Source: Myxococcales bacterium 68-20 (lineage in GTDB: Bacteria; Myxococcota_A; Polyangia; Polyangiales; Polyangiaceae). From it: a DNA stretch of 64,000 bases. The DNA is taken from the NCBI GenBank assembly GCA_001899635.1, contig MKVQ01000022.1, positions 62,001 to 126,000 on the forward strand, in the 5' to 3' direction. This document shows positions 1 to 9,710 of the stretch, piece by piece. Both the position numbers and the translations under genes were made by a program. Under the pieces are notes generated by a model. The model searched no databases. It was not told the DNA's origin and saw nothing but the letters and a program-made list of their open reading frames with translations. Position 1 is the stretch's first letter. Each line of letters starts with the position of its first letter.

Positions 1-1
1 C

Positions 2-550
2 GATCAGTTCATCGACCTCTCCAAGAGGCGCGTCTCGACGTTCTTCGAGGATGGCATCGTCGCCCACCTGCCCTTCGCCGATCCGACGTGCAAGCTCCTC
101 GGCGCGGCGTTCGCCGATGCGGCCGAACGCGCCGGCGCCCGGGTTCATCGCGGCGGCACCTACGTCTGCATGGAGGGCCCGCAGTTCTCGACCCGCGCGG
201 AGAGCCTCCTCTACCGGACGTGGGGCGTGTCGGTCATCGGCATGACCGGGATGCCGGAGGCCAAGCTCGCCCGCGAGGCCGAGCTCCCGTTCGCTACGCT
301 CGCCCTCGCCACCGACTACGACTGCTGGCACGACGGGCACGACGCTGTGACGGTCGAGCAGGTCGTCGCGACGATGAAGAAGAACGTGACGTTCGCGAAG
401 AAGGCGCTCGTCGAGCTCTCCGGGCGGCTCCCGGATCCGACGACGAGCATCGCCTACCGTGCCCTGAAGGGGGCCGTGATGACCAGCCCGGGCGCAGTGA
501 CCGACGACGCGCGGGCCCGGCTGGCCTGGCTCCTTCCTCCCGGCGAGTAG
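2..550 (+). CDS. mtnP: S-methyl-5'-thioadenosine phosphorylase, C-terminal part (5' end outside window)
   Basis: The frame is open from base 2, so the N-terminus lies upstream of the window. The enzyme cleaves methylthioadenosine with phosphate to adenine and methylthioribose-1-phosphate in the methionine salvage pathway (cytosolic). The visible part carries the family motif GGTYVCMEGPQFSTRAES and, further on, MTGMPEAKLAREAELPFATLALATDYDCWH shortened to its key parts: the MPEAKLAREAE purine/ribose-binding segment and the ALATDYDCW segment whose Asp contacts the adenine. It ends normally at a TAG. The next gene, a PfkB kinase, follows after about 100 bases and could act in the same nucleoside-salvage context. 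Related purine nucleoside phosphorylases are the main alternative, but the TDYDCWH signature favours MTAP. Confidence 0.9.
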   Translation, partial: DQFIDLSKRRVSTFFEDGIVAHLPFADPTCKLLGAAFADAAERAGARVHRGGTYVCMEGPQFSTRAESLLYRTWGVSVIGMTGMPEAKLAREAELPFATLALATDYDCWHDGHDAVTVEQVVATMKKNVTFAKKALVELSGRLPDPTTSIAYRALKGAVMTSPGAVTDDARARLAWLLPPGE

Positions 551-647
551 CGCGGAACACACGGGAATCTCGAGGCCCTCGCAGGGTCAGGGGCCTCGCG
601 ATTCCCGTCGATTCGATGGACTCGATGCACTAGGCTGCGTGCTTGCA

Positions 648-1580
648 ATGCAGAAGAGCCCCGCCCTCATCGTTGGATCCGTCGCGTTCGACGATCTCGA
701 GATGCCGTCCGGTACGTTCAATGACGTCCTCGGAGGCGCCGCCACCTACTCCTCGATCACCGCGTCGCTGCTGACGCCCGTGCGCCTCGTCGGTGTCGTC
801 GGAAACGACTTCCCCGCAGCGGTCCTCGAGGACCTGAAGCAGCGCGGCGTCGATACCGCCGGCGTCGAGCACGCCGATGGCAAGACGTTCCGCTGGCGCG
901 GGCGCTACTCGCCGGACCTCTCGAGCCGCACCACGCTCGATACGCAGCTCAACGTCTTCGCCGACTTCCGTCCGAAGATCCCGGCGCAGTTCCGGTCGTC
1001 GCCGTTCGTCCTGCTCGGCAACATTCACCCTGCCCTCCAGCTCGAGGTGCTCGCCCAGGTGGAGAAGCCGAAGCTCGTGATGGCGGACACGATGAACTTC
1101 TGGATCTCCGGCGAGCCGAAGCTCCTCGGCGAGGTCCTCGCGAAGATCGATCTCCTCGTCATCAACGACGAAGAGGCGCGCGAGCTCACCGGGATCCACA
1201 ACCTCGTGAAGGCCGCCGCGGACATTCGCAAGCGTGGGCCGTCGCGCCTCATCATCAAGCGTGGTGAGCACGGAGCCCTCTACTTCGACGACGCCGGCGT
1301 CTTCTTCGCGCCCGGCTATCCGCTCGAGGAGGTCCTCGATCCGACGGGCGCGGGCGACTCGTTCGCCGGCGGGCTCATCGGCTACATCGCGCGCATGGGC
1401 ACGGTCGATCACCAGACGATCCGCAAGGCGATCTACTTCGGCTCGGCGCTGGGCTCGTTCTGCGTCGAGGGCATCGGCCCGAAGCGCCTGCTCGACGTCG
1501 GCGCGAAGGACCTCGACAAGCGCATGCAGCAGTTCATGGCCCTCGTGGAGACGGGCGGCCCCGTTACGCTACCCGAGTGA
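648..1580 (+). CDS. PfkB-family sugar/nucleoside kinase
   Basis: A 310-residue cytosolic ATP-dependent kinase of the ribokinase/PfkB family. The N-terminal part has the GGAATYSS substrate-binding segment, and the C-terminal signature DPTGAGDSFAGG lies at about residues 231-242, with the catalytic Asp in GAGDS. The substrate cannot be read from sequence; adenosine or another nucleoside is plausible because a methylthioadenosine phosphorylase gene lies just upstream. The ATG at 648 is preferred over an in-frame GTG at 639, because a -10-like TAGGCT at 631-636 sits directly before it and the GTG would fall too close to that element. The gene ends 10 bases before the following lipoprotein gene, so the two may be cotranscribed. 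Confidence 0.85.
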   Translation: MQKSPALIVGSVAFDDLEMPSGTFNDVLGGAATYSSITASLLTPVRLVGVVGNDFPAAVLEDLKQRGVDTAGVEHADGKTFRWRGRYSPDLSSRTTLDTQLNVFADFRPKIPAQFRSSPFVLLGNIHPALQLEVLAQVEKPKLVMADTMNFWISGEPKLLGEVLAKIDLLVINDEEARELTGIHNLVKAAADIRKRGPSRLIIKRGEHGALYFDDAGVFFAPGYPLEEVLDPTGAGDSFAGGLIGYIARMGTVDHQTIRKAIYFGSALGSFCVEGIGPKRLLDVGAKDLDKRMQQFMALVETGGPVTLPE

Positions 1581-1590
1581 GAGGATAAAG

Positions 1591-2718
1591 ATGGCGACCC
1601 TGCGCTCGTTCGGTCCGGTGGCTCTTCTCCTGGGGCTCGGTGGCGTTGCCGCTGCCGTCGTGCTCGCCTGCGAGGACGATCCCCACCGCCGAACGGAGCC
1701 AGGGGGTGGCGGTGGCGCGTGCGAGGCCCTGCCCGGCGAGCTGCCGGCGCCCGACTGCGACAACTCGTCGAAGTCGTGCAAGCCGCAGGCCGGCTGCGAG
1801 ATCGACGAAGGCCGTTGCGGGACGAAGTCGACGTGCCTGCCCCTCTCCGACAACAAGGGGAAGGACGTCCTCGACCTCCGGATCCGTCGCCTCAACATCG
1901 CCGCTCCCGAAGCGCTCGCGGGCCAGTTCATCCAGAATACCGTCGTCAACAGCGGCATCGACCTCAACGAGCCGACCTGCTCCGAGATCGGCAAGGGCCT
2001 CTTCACGTGGCTCCTCCGCGTCGACAAGAAGGCGGGCACGCTGGTCACCGGCGGCGCCCCGCCGTCGAGCGATCCGATCGGCCAGGGCTTCTGCTTCGCG
2101 AACTTCGAGATCGGCGGGACGAAGGTCCAGCCTATCTCCGCGAAGATCGAGTTCACCGGCGACACCTTCAAGACCGTCGAGCGGCAGAACGTCAACATCC
2201 CGATCTTCCTCTCCGAGCAGCTCTCCAGCGCGATCATCCTGCCGATCCGGGACGCGCGCATCGAAGGAGTCACCATCTCGGCGGACGGCAACTGCATCGG
2301 GGCGTTCAACGCCGCCGCGCTCGATCCGTCCTGCACCGAGGACCGCGACCTGTGTCCGAAGTGGACGACCGCGGGCGCGCTCGGCGGCTTCATCACCCTC
2401 GAAGAAGCCGATGGCGTGAAGATCCGCGATCTGAACAACAAGTCGCTGTGCGCCTTCCTCGCTGCCGAGGCGGACCTGGTCTGCACGCGCGATGCCGCCG
2501 GCAAGATCACGTACAAGGGCGACTACTGCTCGACGGACAAGACCCCGGGCAGCTGCCAGGACAGCGTCTGGCTCGCCGCGACCTTCGCCGCGAGCGCCTC
2601 GAAGATCTTCGAGGGCCAGGGCGTGGTCGAGGGATGCTCCGGCGCGACGACCGGCCCGGTCGACGCCGGGACCGATGCCGACGTCAGCGACGCTGCGACC
2701 GACGCCGACGCGCAGTGA
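1591..2718 (+). CDS. Putative lipoprotein, unknown function
   Basis: A 375-residue protein with a lipoprotein signal: a hydrophobic stretch followed by the lipobox VLAC, with Cys27 as the predicted lipidation site. The mature protein begins with a Cys-rich segment (several CxxxC pairs up to about residue 90), which suggests disulfides in the periplasm or on the surface. The C-terminus is rich in Asp, Ala and Thr. No known domain was recognised. The ATG follows GAGGATAAAG, a weak ribosome-binding site, 10 bases after the kinase stop. Proteins of this style (secreted, Cys-rich, acidic Ala/Asp tails) are common in myxobacteria, but the role is unknown. Confidence 0.75.
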   Translation: MATLRSFGPVALLLGLGGVAAAVVLACEDDPHRRTEPGGGGGACEALPGELPAPDCDNSSKSCKPQAGCEIDEGRCGTKSTCLPLSDNKGKDVLDLRIRRLNIAAPEALAGQFIQNTVVNSGIDLNEPTCSEIGKGLFTWLLRVDKKAGTLVTGGAPPSSDPIGQGFCFANFEIGGTKVQPISAKIEFTGDTFKTVERQNVNIPIFLSEQLSSAIILPIRDARIEGVTISADGNCIGAFNAAALDPSCTEDRDLCPKWTTAGALGGFITLEEADGVKIRDLNNKSLCAFLAAEADLVCTRDAAGKITYKGDYCSTDKTPGSCQDSVWLAATFAASASKIFEGQGVVEGCSGATTGPVDAGTDADVSDAATDADAQ

Positions 2719-2799
2719 AACGAAACATCGACGTCTGACGCGCGCCGACGCATGGCGTCACGGCGATGGAGGCGTCCATGTGTGCATCGTCTCGATGCT

Positions 2800-2821
2800 C
2801 GTCTCATTCGGTTTTGAGACG
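2800..2821 (+). terminator. Possible terminator hairpin after the lipoprotein gene
   Basis: CGTCTCA pairs with TGAGACG (7 bp) around an 8-base loop containing TTCGGTTT. It sits about 80 bases after the lipoprotein stop and has no clear U-tract after it, so the call is weak. The rest of the 330-base gap (2719-3048) holds no convincing gene. Confidence 0.35.
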
Positions 2822-3048
2822 CGGCATCTCTCCTAATTTCCGGCATTCTGTCCGGACCCAGTGATAAGGCACAGCCGTTGGGGTGGTGCCCGATCGTCGA
2901 CCTGTCACAATGACGATGGGCGACGAGCCGGCTCCCGGACTCCGTGAGGGGTCCGAAGGGTCGACCGTTGGATTTCTCGAGGGCAAGCGAGCTTCGACGC
3001 CCCGCGCTGCAATCGAGAGGTGCTGCGGTCACGAGGAGGAGAGAGATC

Positions 3049-6000
3049 ATGCTTTCACGTTTCCGCCACGTCTTCGGCGCAGTCTTCTTTCTCCTGATTG
3101 CATCATGCAGCGGAGGAGGCTGCGGGGGCTGCGGAGGCTGCGCGGGCATGACTCCGCTTCCGGGAGGCTTCCCGGCAGACAAGGCGGTCGAGAACGCGGC
3201 CTCGGTGCGTGTCTCCCGTCCCGGCCTCGACTTCATCGAGAAGGAGCTTGGCCCGATCGTCGGCACGGCGACGAATTCGCCCAACGGAAAGCTCACCTTC
3301 CCGATCCCCTCATCGGACTTCAATCAGAAGAACGCCTTCAACATCATCATCAACTTCGATGTCGACGGGACGATCTGCGTGGGCGGTCCCGACCCGAATT
3401 CGACCCCCCCGCGGTGCACCGCCGAGGTCGACTTCGGCGGCTCGACGTTCAAGATCGACGCGGTCACCCCGGACGCCATCCAGATGAGCGCGGTCATTCC
3501 GATCCAGCTCGATGACACGCCCGTCCGAGCGAACATCGACCCGGGGCCCGAGGTTACGCTGCACGTCGGGTACGGCTCGAACGGCACCTGCACTGGAAGC
3601 AAGTCCGAGAAGGTCAGCGTTCAGCCCAAGGCCTTGCCGATCAAGGTCCGCATCCCCCTCGTCGCCGAGACGACCGCGCCTCGCATCGGCTACACGAAGA
3701 TCGACGTCGACAACGCGGTCATCGATCTGGATGCGATCTCCGCGAACGACATCCGGATCTGCGCCGACTGCGGGCCGCTCTCCAACGTCTTCGGCGCCAA
3801 CCTCTGCAACCCGATCCTCAACGCCGGGTTCATCAAGAACCCGATCGTGAACGCGCTCAAGAGCGGGCTTCAGGGGCAGGTGAAGGGCCTGGTCCGCAGC
3901 CAGCTCTGCACGAAGCCGAATCCGACGCTCAACCCGTCCTGCCCGACGCAGACGAGCCCCGACGCGAACAATCAGTTCTGCGTCTACGACTCTGCGAAGG
4001 ACAAGTGCGTCCCGATGCTCCTCGGAACCGACGGGCATCTCGAGCTCGGTGGCTTCCTGAAGAGCATCTCGCCGAGCACCGCCGGCGGCCTCGACTTCGG
4101 GCTCGCCTCGTTTGGCGCGATGAAGCCCGCGCCCGGCCTCGGTGCGAATGGCCAGGGGCGTACCCCGAACGGGATCACGCTCGGCATGATCGGCGGCGCC
4201 CTGCCCCAGCCGCCCTCGAAGTGCGTCGTCCAGAAGGCGATCACCCCGCCGACGGGGATCCCGATCCCCGACGAGCTGAACCCCACCGCCGCCGATCCCT
4301 CAGGCGCTCCCCACGTCGGCATCGCGCTCGCGGGCCGCTTCCTCGATTACTCGTTCACCAGCATCTACAACAGCGGTCTCCTCTGCCTCGGTGTCTCGAC
4401 CGAGCAGTTCGACATGCTGAAGAGCGGTCTCCTCGGGTTCCTCATCCCGTCGCTGAAGACGCTCACGTTCGAGCAGGCCGACGCCGCTGCCGCGATCTCC
4501 ACGCGCCCGCAGGCGCCGCCGATCGTGAAGCTCGGCGGCGGAACGGATCCGAACAAGGATCCTCTCCTCCACGTCACGCTGCCGAAGTTCGCGCTCGACT
4601 TCTACATCTGGAGCTTCGATCGCTTCGCGCGGGTCTTCACGTGGACCGGTGATCTCTCGATCCCGGTGTCGCTGCAGGCCAGCAAGGACGGCATCGTTCC
4701 GGCGCTCGGCGAGATCAAGGTCCAGAACGGCTCGATCGAAAGCGCCGACGTCCTCCTCCTCGACGATCCCAACATCGTTGCGGGTGCGGTCAGCGGCATC
4801 TTCGGGACGGTCTCGAAGCAGCTCGTCGGCTCGGGCTTCTCGCCGATCGACCTCTCGAGCTCGCTTTCGAGCCTCGGGCTCGGCCTCGAGGTCAACGAGA
4901 TCAAGAAGCTCACGAAGGGTAGCGACGACTTCGTCGGCATCTTCGCGACGATGAGCAAGACGCCGGGGACGGCGCTCGTCGAGTCCGACACCCAGGCGAA
5001 GCTCGTCGCGAAGCGCGTGTGGAAGGACCACATGCAGGCCGGGACGTACGAGCGCGAGAAGCTCCCCGAGCTCGAGGTGGAGCTCTCCTCCTCGCTCGAC
5101 GACGGCACCCGCGTGATCGAGTACTCGTGGTGGATCGACGGCGGCACGCGCTCGCCGTGGTCGACGGACAAGCACCTCTTCATCAAGGACGATCAGCTCT
5201 TCTTCCAGGGCCGTCACGTGCTCCACGTCGCCTCGCGCATCGCGGGCGAGGTCCACACCGAGGACGCGACCCCGGCGGCGGTGCCGTACGTGATCGACGC
5301 GCTCGCGCCGTTCGCGAAGCTCCAGAAGAACGGCTCCGTCGCGTCGCTCGAGGCGTGGGATCTCGTGACCCCCTCCGAGGCACTCGTCGCGCGTGTTCGT
5401 CTCGACGACGGCGAGTTCGGCGCGTGGGTCCCCGTCGCCGAACTCGGAAACATCGCGCTCGGCGATGCGGACTCGGTCGAGGTCGAGGTCAAGGACGAGG
5501 AAGGCAACATCGGAACGGTCCGCCAGGCGCTCCGCGGTCGTGGCGATCCGACGCTCGGGGCTGCCTCCGGCTGCGGTTGCTCGACCCCGGGCACCAAGGA
5601 CACGGGCGGCGTCGTCGCCCTCGCCCTCGGGCTCGCCGGGCTTGCGCTCGTCGTCCTCCGCCGTCGCAAGGCGGGCGCCGATGCCGACGTTCGTCGCGCG
5701 ATGACGCGTGGCGGGATCGCCCTCGGCGCCATCACGATGGTCGCGGCGACGAGCCAGGGCTGCGCCTGCGGAAGCGAAGGCGACCCGCAGACCGGCTGCG
5801 GCTCGGACTGCAACCAGCCGTGCCTGACGGGACTCCAGCAGGGCCAGCCCGGTGCGTACCTCTCCGTCGCGAAGGCGAAGGACGGAACGCTCTGGGCCGC
5901 TGGCTACAACGACTCGCTCCTCTCCGACTTCGAGGCGCTCCTCTGGGGTGACCTCGTCGTCGGCAAGTACGACCTCGGCAAGCAGGAGGTCGCGTGGGAG

Positions 6001-7218
6001 ACCGTCGACGGGACGCCGGTGCGCACCGACGGCACGTGCGGACCGTACGAGCCGTACGCCTGGCGCAAGGGAGAGACCGACTCGGGCGACAACGTCGGCC
6101 GCTACACGTCGATCCAGCTCTCGACGAAGGACCAGCCGATGGTCAGCTACTACGACGACACCAACAAGCGGCTGAAGTTCGCGATCAACGACGGCGGCTG
6201 GAAGGTGTCCGTGCTCAAGGAGCAGGCCGGCGCCGACATCGGCAAGTACAGCAAGATGCTGCTCGTCGACGGCAAGCCCGTCATCGCGTACATGCACCTC
6301 GAGCCGGGCAACGCCGGTCGTACCCGGACGAAGATCTCGCTCGCTCGCGCGAAGGTCGAGAGCCCGCACGGACCGGAGGACTTCTCGTTCGAGGACGTCG
6401 CCGTCGACGAGGACGGGCCGTGCCGCGCAAACGCGTGCAGCGCCGGTGAGGCGTGCGTGAAGGAGACCGGCACCTGCACGAAGACGGTCGGCGGTTGCCA
6501 GCCCGCGTGCGGTGAGGCGGACGTTTGCGTCACCAAGGACAACAAGGCCACCTGCGTCGCCAAGATGGGGGCGATCGAGACCTATCCGCGCGGCCTTGGT
6601 CCGTACATCAGCTTCGCGGCAGGTCCGCAGGGCCTCGGCCTCGTCGCGTACGACGGCTACCACGGCAACCTCGTCGCCTTCATGGATCGCGGCGCGGTCC
6701 CGTGGGAGCGCGTCATCCTCGACGGCGAGACCGGCAAGCGCGCGGACAAAACGGCGATCGATACCGGCGACGTCGGCATCGGCGCGTCACTCGCGATCGG
6801 CGCGAGCGGCACGTGGCACGTCAGCTACGTGAACGGCCTCGACGAGACGCTCCGCTACATCTCGATGACGAACGGCAAGCCCGGGCGCTCCGAGATCGTC
6901 GACGACGGCTTCACTGTCGACGGCAAGCCCCACGCGGACGGCAAGCACATCGTGGGTGATGACTCGACCATCCGTGTCGACGGCGACGTCATCAAGATCT
7001 ACTACGCCGACTCGTCGTCGCTCGGCCTCCGTCGCGCGGTCGGCACCGGCGGGTCGGGGAGCTCGCGGAAGTGGGACCTCCGCTCGGTGAAGCAGGACAA
7101 CAAGTGGGTTGCGTTCCCGCAGTTCGTCCCCGGCGAGGACAAGGTCGCCGCCTGGTGGCGTCAGAGCACGCGCGAGAGCAAGACCGTCGAGGGCAACGTC
7201 ATCGTCCTCTCACCCTGA
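3049..7218 (+). CDS. Large secreted lipoprotein with internal MYXO-CTERM signal and C-terminal propeller-like region
   Basis: 1389 residues from the ATG at 3049, chosen because GAGGAGGAGAGA lies just before it and a lipoprotein signal (lipobox IASC, Cys20) follows at once. Residues 20-50 are Gly/Cys rich. Residues about 50-830 form a long extracellular-type region without a recognised domain. At residues 842-875 comes a MYXO-CTERM-like signal: GCGC, then a hydrophobic helix, then RRRK. This normally ends a protein, but here the frame continues: Met885 starts a second signal-like hydrophobic stretch ending in a lipobox-like TSQGC, followed by a repeat-rich region with SYYDD and VSYV strands (propeller-like) and an EGF-like Cys-rich insert near residue 1125. 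The gene looks like two secreted proteins joined in frame. The stop overlaps the convergent gene by 9 bases. Confidence 0.8.
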   Translation: MLSRFRHVFGAVFFLLIASCSGGGCGGCGGCAGMTPLPGGFPADKAVENAASVRVSRPGLDFIEKELGPIVGTATNSPNGKLTFPIPSSDFNQKNAFNIIINFDVDGTICVGGPDPNSTPPRCTAEVDFGGSTFKIDAVTPDAIQMSAVIPIQLDDTPVRANIDPGPEVTLHVGYGSNGTCTGSKSEKVSVQPKALPIKVRIPLVAETTAPRIGYTKIDVDNAVIDLDAISANDIRICADCGPLSNVFGANLCNPILNAGFIKNPIVNALKSGLQGQVKGLVRSQLCTKPNPTLNPSCPTQTSPDANNQFCVYDSAKDKCVPMLLGTDGHLELGGFLKSISPSTAGGLDFGLASFGAMKPAPGLGANGQGRTPNGITLGMIGGALPQPPSKCVVQKAITPPTGIPIPDELNPTAADPSGAPHVGIALAGRFLDYSFTSIYNSGLLCLGVSTEQFDMLKSGLLGFLIPSLKTLTFEQADAAAAISTRPQAPPIVKLGGGTDPNKDPLLHVTLPKFALDFYIWSFDRFARVFTWTGDLSIPVSLQASKDGIVPALGEIKVQNGSIESADVLLLDDPNIVAGAVSGIFGTVSKQLVGSGFSPIDLSSSLSSLGLGLEVNEIKKLTKGSDDFVGIFATMSKTPGTALVESDTQAKLVAKRVWKDHMQAGTYEREKLPELEVELSSSLDDGTRVIEYSWWIDGGTRSPWSTDKHLFIKDDQLFFQGRHVLHVASRIAGEVHTEDATPAAVPYVIDALAPFAKLQKNGSVASLEAWDLVTPSEALVARVRLDDGEFGAWVPVAELGNIALGDADSVEVEVKDEEGNIGTVRQALRGRGDPTLGAASGCGCSTPGTKDTGGVVALALGLAGLALVVLRRRKAGADADVRRAMTRGGIALGAITMVAATSQGCACGSEGDPQTGCGSDCNQPCLTGLQQGQPGAYLSVAKAKDGTLWAAGYNDSLLSDFEALLWGDLVVGKYDLGKQEVAWETVDGTPVRTDGTCGPYEPYAWRKGETDSGDNVGRYTSIQLSTKDQPMVSYYDDTNKRLKFAINDGGWKVSVLKEQAGADIGKYSKMLLVDGKPVIAYMHLEPGNAGRTRTKISLARAKVESPHGPEDFSFEDVAVDEDGPCRANACSAGEACVKETGTCTKTVGGCQPACGEADVCVTKDNKATCVAKMGAIETYPRGLGPYISFAAGPQGLGLVAYDGYHGNLVAFMDRGAVPWERVILDGETGKRADKTAIDTGDVGIGASLAIGASGTWHVSYVNGLDETLRYISMTNGKPGRSEIVDDGFTVDGKPHADGKHIVGDDSTIRVDGDVIKIYYADSSSLGLRRAVGTGGSGSSRKWDLRSVKQDNKWVAFPQFVPGEDKVAAWWRQSTRESKTVEGNVIVLSP

Positions 7219-7671
7219 GCTCGGGCCCGCAGCGATGTCGCTCTCCGCACCGAGGACGGTCGCGCGGATGTGAGCAGCCTGGAGGACCAAAGCCTCCAGC
7301 TCCCTGACCTCGTCGTCGGCCTCCACGAGACGGTCATACTCCTCGATCAGAACGCCACAGCGCCCGCACGCGAGCTCGAGTGCGCGGCGCTGGTTGGCCT
7401 CGGTGTCGCCCGGCGGGTTGTTCTCCGCCATCAGCTCGTCGGCCTTGCGCAGGACCGCCACACACTTGGCGCGCTCCGGTACGCCATGCCCCGCGCGGAA
7501 GTGCTCGGGAGCGCGACCGTAGATGGCCTCTTCGGGATCGCCACCGTGCGGCTCCGCCGTCTCGAGCAGCTCTTCGCCGAGCGGGCGCCGCGGATCGGTG
7601 AACGATCGACCCGGCTTGCGGTCGAGAATCTCTTGCCGAGAGACGGGTAGCTCACGCTCGCTGCTCTTCAT
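7210..7671 (-). CDS. Hypothetical protein, 153 aa
   Basis: A soluble, acidic, helix-rich protein. It has one CGRC motif at about residues 101-104 and a helical C-terminal half with regularly spaced leucines (LIEEYDRLVEADDEVREL), possibly a short coiled coil. No family was recognised. The ATG is preceded on its strand by GAGAAGGTGAAGC, a good ribosome-binding site. It lies 60 bases downstream of the small gene at 7732-7992 on the same strand, so the two may form an operon. It converges with and overlaps the large secreted protein gene by 9 bases. Confidence 0.6.
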   Translation of the reverse strand: MKSSERELPVSRQEILDRKPGRSFTDPRRPLGEELLETAEPHGGDPEEAIYGRAPEHFRAGHGVPERAKCVAVLRKADELMAENNPPGDTEANQRRALELACGRCGVLIEEYDRLVEADDEVRELEALVLQAAHIRATVLGAESDIAAGPSSG

Positions 7672-7731
7672 GCTTCACCTTCTCTTCGAAGGCCCGAGCA
7701 AGCGACGTGCGCGCTTCGTCGCGCTGCGAAG

Positions 7732-7992
7732 CTAGGCCGCTACCTCGACGTCCTTGTCGAGCTCGGCCATGACACGCATCGCGGGTCCGCTCGAGCGCTC
7801 GCGCTCGGCGTTCACGACCTCGAGCAGCTCGTCCTTCGTAGCGAAGCCGAGGTCGAGGAGGGCGCGCATGTAGCCGTCGACGTAGCCGTGAGCTCGCGCG
7901 AGCCGTCCGTACGCTTCGCCGCGCTCCTTCGCCGAGAAGACGTCCGCGAGCATGCTCCGCAGCTCCGAGATCACTTCCGCCTTCCCTTTCAT
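7732..7992 (-). CDS. Small helical hypothetical protein, 86 aa
   Basis: The start at 7992 is chosen because GGGAGG lies about 7 bases upstream; a longer in-frame extension to 8142 lacks this and is Arg/Pro rich. The product is a small charged protein, with predicted helices through MKGKAEVISELRSMLADVF and the AYGRLARAHGYVDGYMRALL segment. No family was recognised. It is divergent from the membrane-protein gene that starts at 8232; the roughly 240 bases between them hold the promoters but no further gene that I can support. Confidence 0.6.
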   Translation of the reverse strand: MKGKAEVISELRSMLADVFSAKERGEAYGRLARAHGYVDGYMRALLDLGFATKDELLEVVNAERERSSGPAMRVMAELDKDVEVAA

Positions 7993-8231
7993 GTCACGCG
8001 CCTCCCGCGGCGGAGCCACCGAGCCTCCATCCCGCTCGACCGTGCGTACGGGATCGAACGTTCCGGGGCCAACTTTCCGGTGTCCGCGTCGACTCGACCG
8101 TGACGGCACCTCTGCGGGGGGGCCGGCGAGAATAGTGGTCACGCGGCGAGCGTTCGGCTAGACGAGCTTCGTCAATCCGCGCCGTGCGATACTCGATTCG
8201 CAGGGCCGACACGATCGAGCGCACGATTCGC

Positions 8232-9710
8232 ATGGCAGAGCCGGAAAGCAGCACGGACAAGACCGCCGACGCTCCGCCAGGCGGCACGAACGCCGGCGCC
8301 TCGGGAGCGGACCCGACGGCACCGATCGCGATCGATCCCGACGCAGTCGTGGAGACCTCCAGCGGGGAGGACGCCGCGCGTGCGGAGGTCCGGCCGAAGA
8401 GCGGCGCGTCGATGTCCGAGATCGCGTCGAAGACGACCGAGGAGATCGAAGCACGGATCGTCGCGCAGGCGAAGGACGCCACGCGCGGCTCGCGGAGCGG
8501 CGCGAGCGTATCCGTCGCCTCCGCGACGGCGACTTCGAGCGACGCGAGTCCGCTCGCCGCATACGAGCTCCTCGCGCGCTCGGCTCGCCTCGGCGATCTC
8601 GTCGCGCTCACGAATCGCATCGTCACCGACGCCGCTCGCGCTCGAGCGGCGGACTGGGCGTTCACGTCCAAGGTCACGTCGGCCGCCGACGACGCGAAGC
8701 TCACGCGCGAAGACGCCGACACGCGCTTCGGCAACGTTCTCGACGTTCTCGCCACCGGCGGCGAAGGCGCCGCCGAGCGTGCGCTCGCCTCCGCGCTCTG
8801 GGCGCATGCCGTGGCGGAGTCGCCGCGCTCGCGGACGGAGGACGAAGACCGGCTCGCGGGTGACGTGCTCTGGCTCGCGACGCACACCGCGTTCGACGCG
8901 ACGCCGCTGCTCGATCGTGCCCTCGGCGACGAGGCATCGGACCTGTGGGTCGCCATCGCCGATCGCGTTCGCCGGATCGAGCGTGGGAAGGGCGGCGCGC
9001 TCGGCCGCGGCGAAGCCGTCGTCGCCTGCGCGGCGCTCGCGGCCTCCGGCGCTGCCAACGCGAAGACGCTTTCGAGCGATCTCGCACGAGAGGTGAAGGA
9101 CCCCGTCCTCCTCCGCGTGCTCGCGACCGGAGCAAGCGCGGATCGCGCGGAGGTCCGCCTCGAGGGAGAGCTCCTCCCCGCCCCGCGTGGATTCGTCGTC
9201 ACGACGATCCTCGCGTTCACGGGCATCCTCTTCGCGATCCATGCCGTGCGCCTCGTCGCCCGGGTGGCTCTCGCCTATCGACGCCCGGCCGAGGTTTCGC
9301 TCACGGATTCGGGCGTGCGCGTGAAAACGCGCACCGAGATGCTCGGGCGAACGCTCCGCGAGCGCGAGCACGTCATCGTCCGCTCGGGCCTCGTGCGCGT
9401 CGTCCGGGAGGTGCGCTTCCCGCGCGTGGCGTTCTACGCCGGGCTCCTCGCGCTCGCGATCGGCAGCTACTTCGGCGTGCGTGCGTTCGTCGACGGCGTC
9501 CGCTCGGCTTCGCCCTCGCTCCTCGTCGTCGGGCTCGTCATCGTCGCGATCGGGCTCGGCGCCGATTTCGTCCTCGGGTCGCTCCTTCCCGGCGCGCGCG
9601 GGCGATGCCGCGTCGCCTTCGTGCCCCGGACCGGCCCGGTGCTGTGCGTTGGCGACGTCGATGCGCAGCGTGCGGACGACGCGCTCGCGCGATCGCTCGG
9701 CCGGAGCTGA
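8232..9710 (+). CDS. Hypothetical membrane protein, 492 aa
   Basis: The ATG at 8232 starts a protein with an acidic, disordered N-terminal 70 residues (Ala, Asp, Gly, Thr), a helical Ala-rich middle region, and a membrane part. One hydrophobic helix lies at about residues 318-345 (VVTTILAFTGILFAIHAV), and two more lie near the C-terminus, from VAFYAGLLALAIGSYFGV to LLVVGLVIVAIGLGADFVL. Between them is a charged loop that could be cytoplasmic. No domain was recognised. An in-frame ATG lies upstream at 8184. A long open frame on the opposite strand is read as a composition shadow. Confidence 0.6.
   Translation: MAEPESSTDKTADAPPGGTNAGASGADPTAPIAIDPDAVVETSSGEDAARAEVRPKSGASMSEIASKTTEEIEARIVAQAKDATRGSRSGASVSVASATATSSDASPLAAYELLARSARLGDLVALTNRIVTDAARARAADWAFTSKVTSAADDAKLTREDADTRFGNVLDVLATGGEGAAERALASALWAHAVAESPRSRTEDEDRLAGDVLWLATHTAFDATPLLDRALGDEASDLWVAIADRVRRIERGKGGALGRGEAVVACAALAASGAANAKTLSSDLAREVKDPVLLRVLATGASADRAEVRLEGELLPAPRGFVVTTILAFTGILFAIHAVRLVARVALAYRRPAEVSLTDSGVRVKTRTEMLGRTLREREHVIVRSGLVRVVREVRFPRVAFYAGLLALAIGSYFGVRAFVDGVRSASPSLLVVGLVIVAIGLGADFVLGSLLPGARGRCRVAFVPRTGPVLCVGDVDAQRADDALARSLGRS

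Noticed and set aside
4300-6663. 787-codon minus-strand frame inside the large secreted-protein gene
   Set aside because: Composition shadow; it has no start signal or domain, and the plus strand has a signal peptide, ribosome-binding site and secretion motifs.
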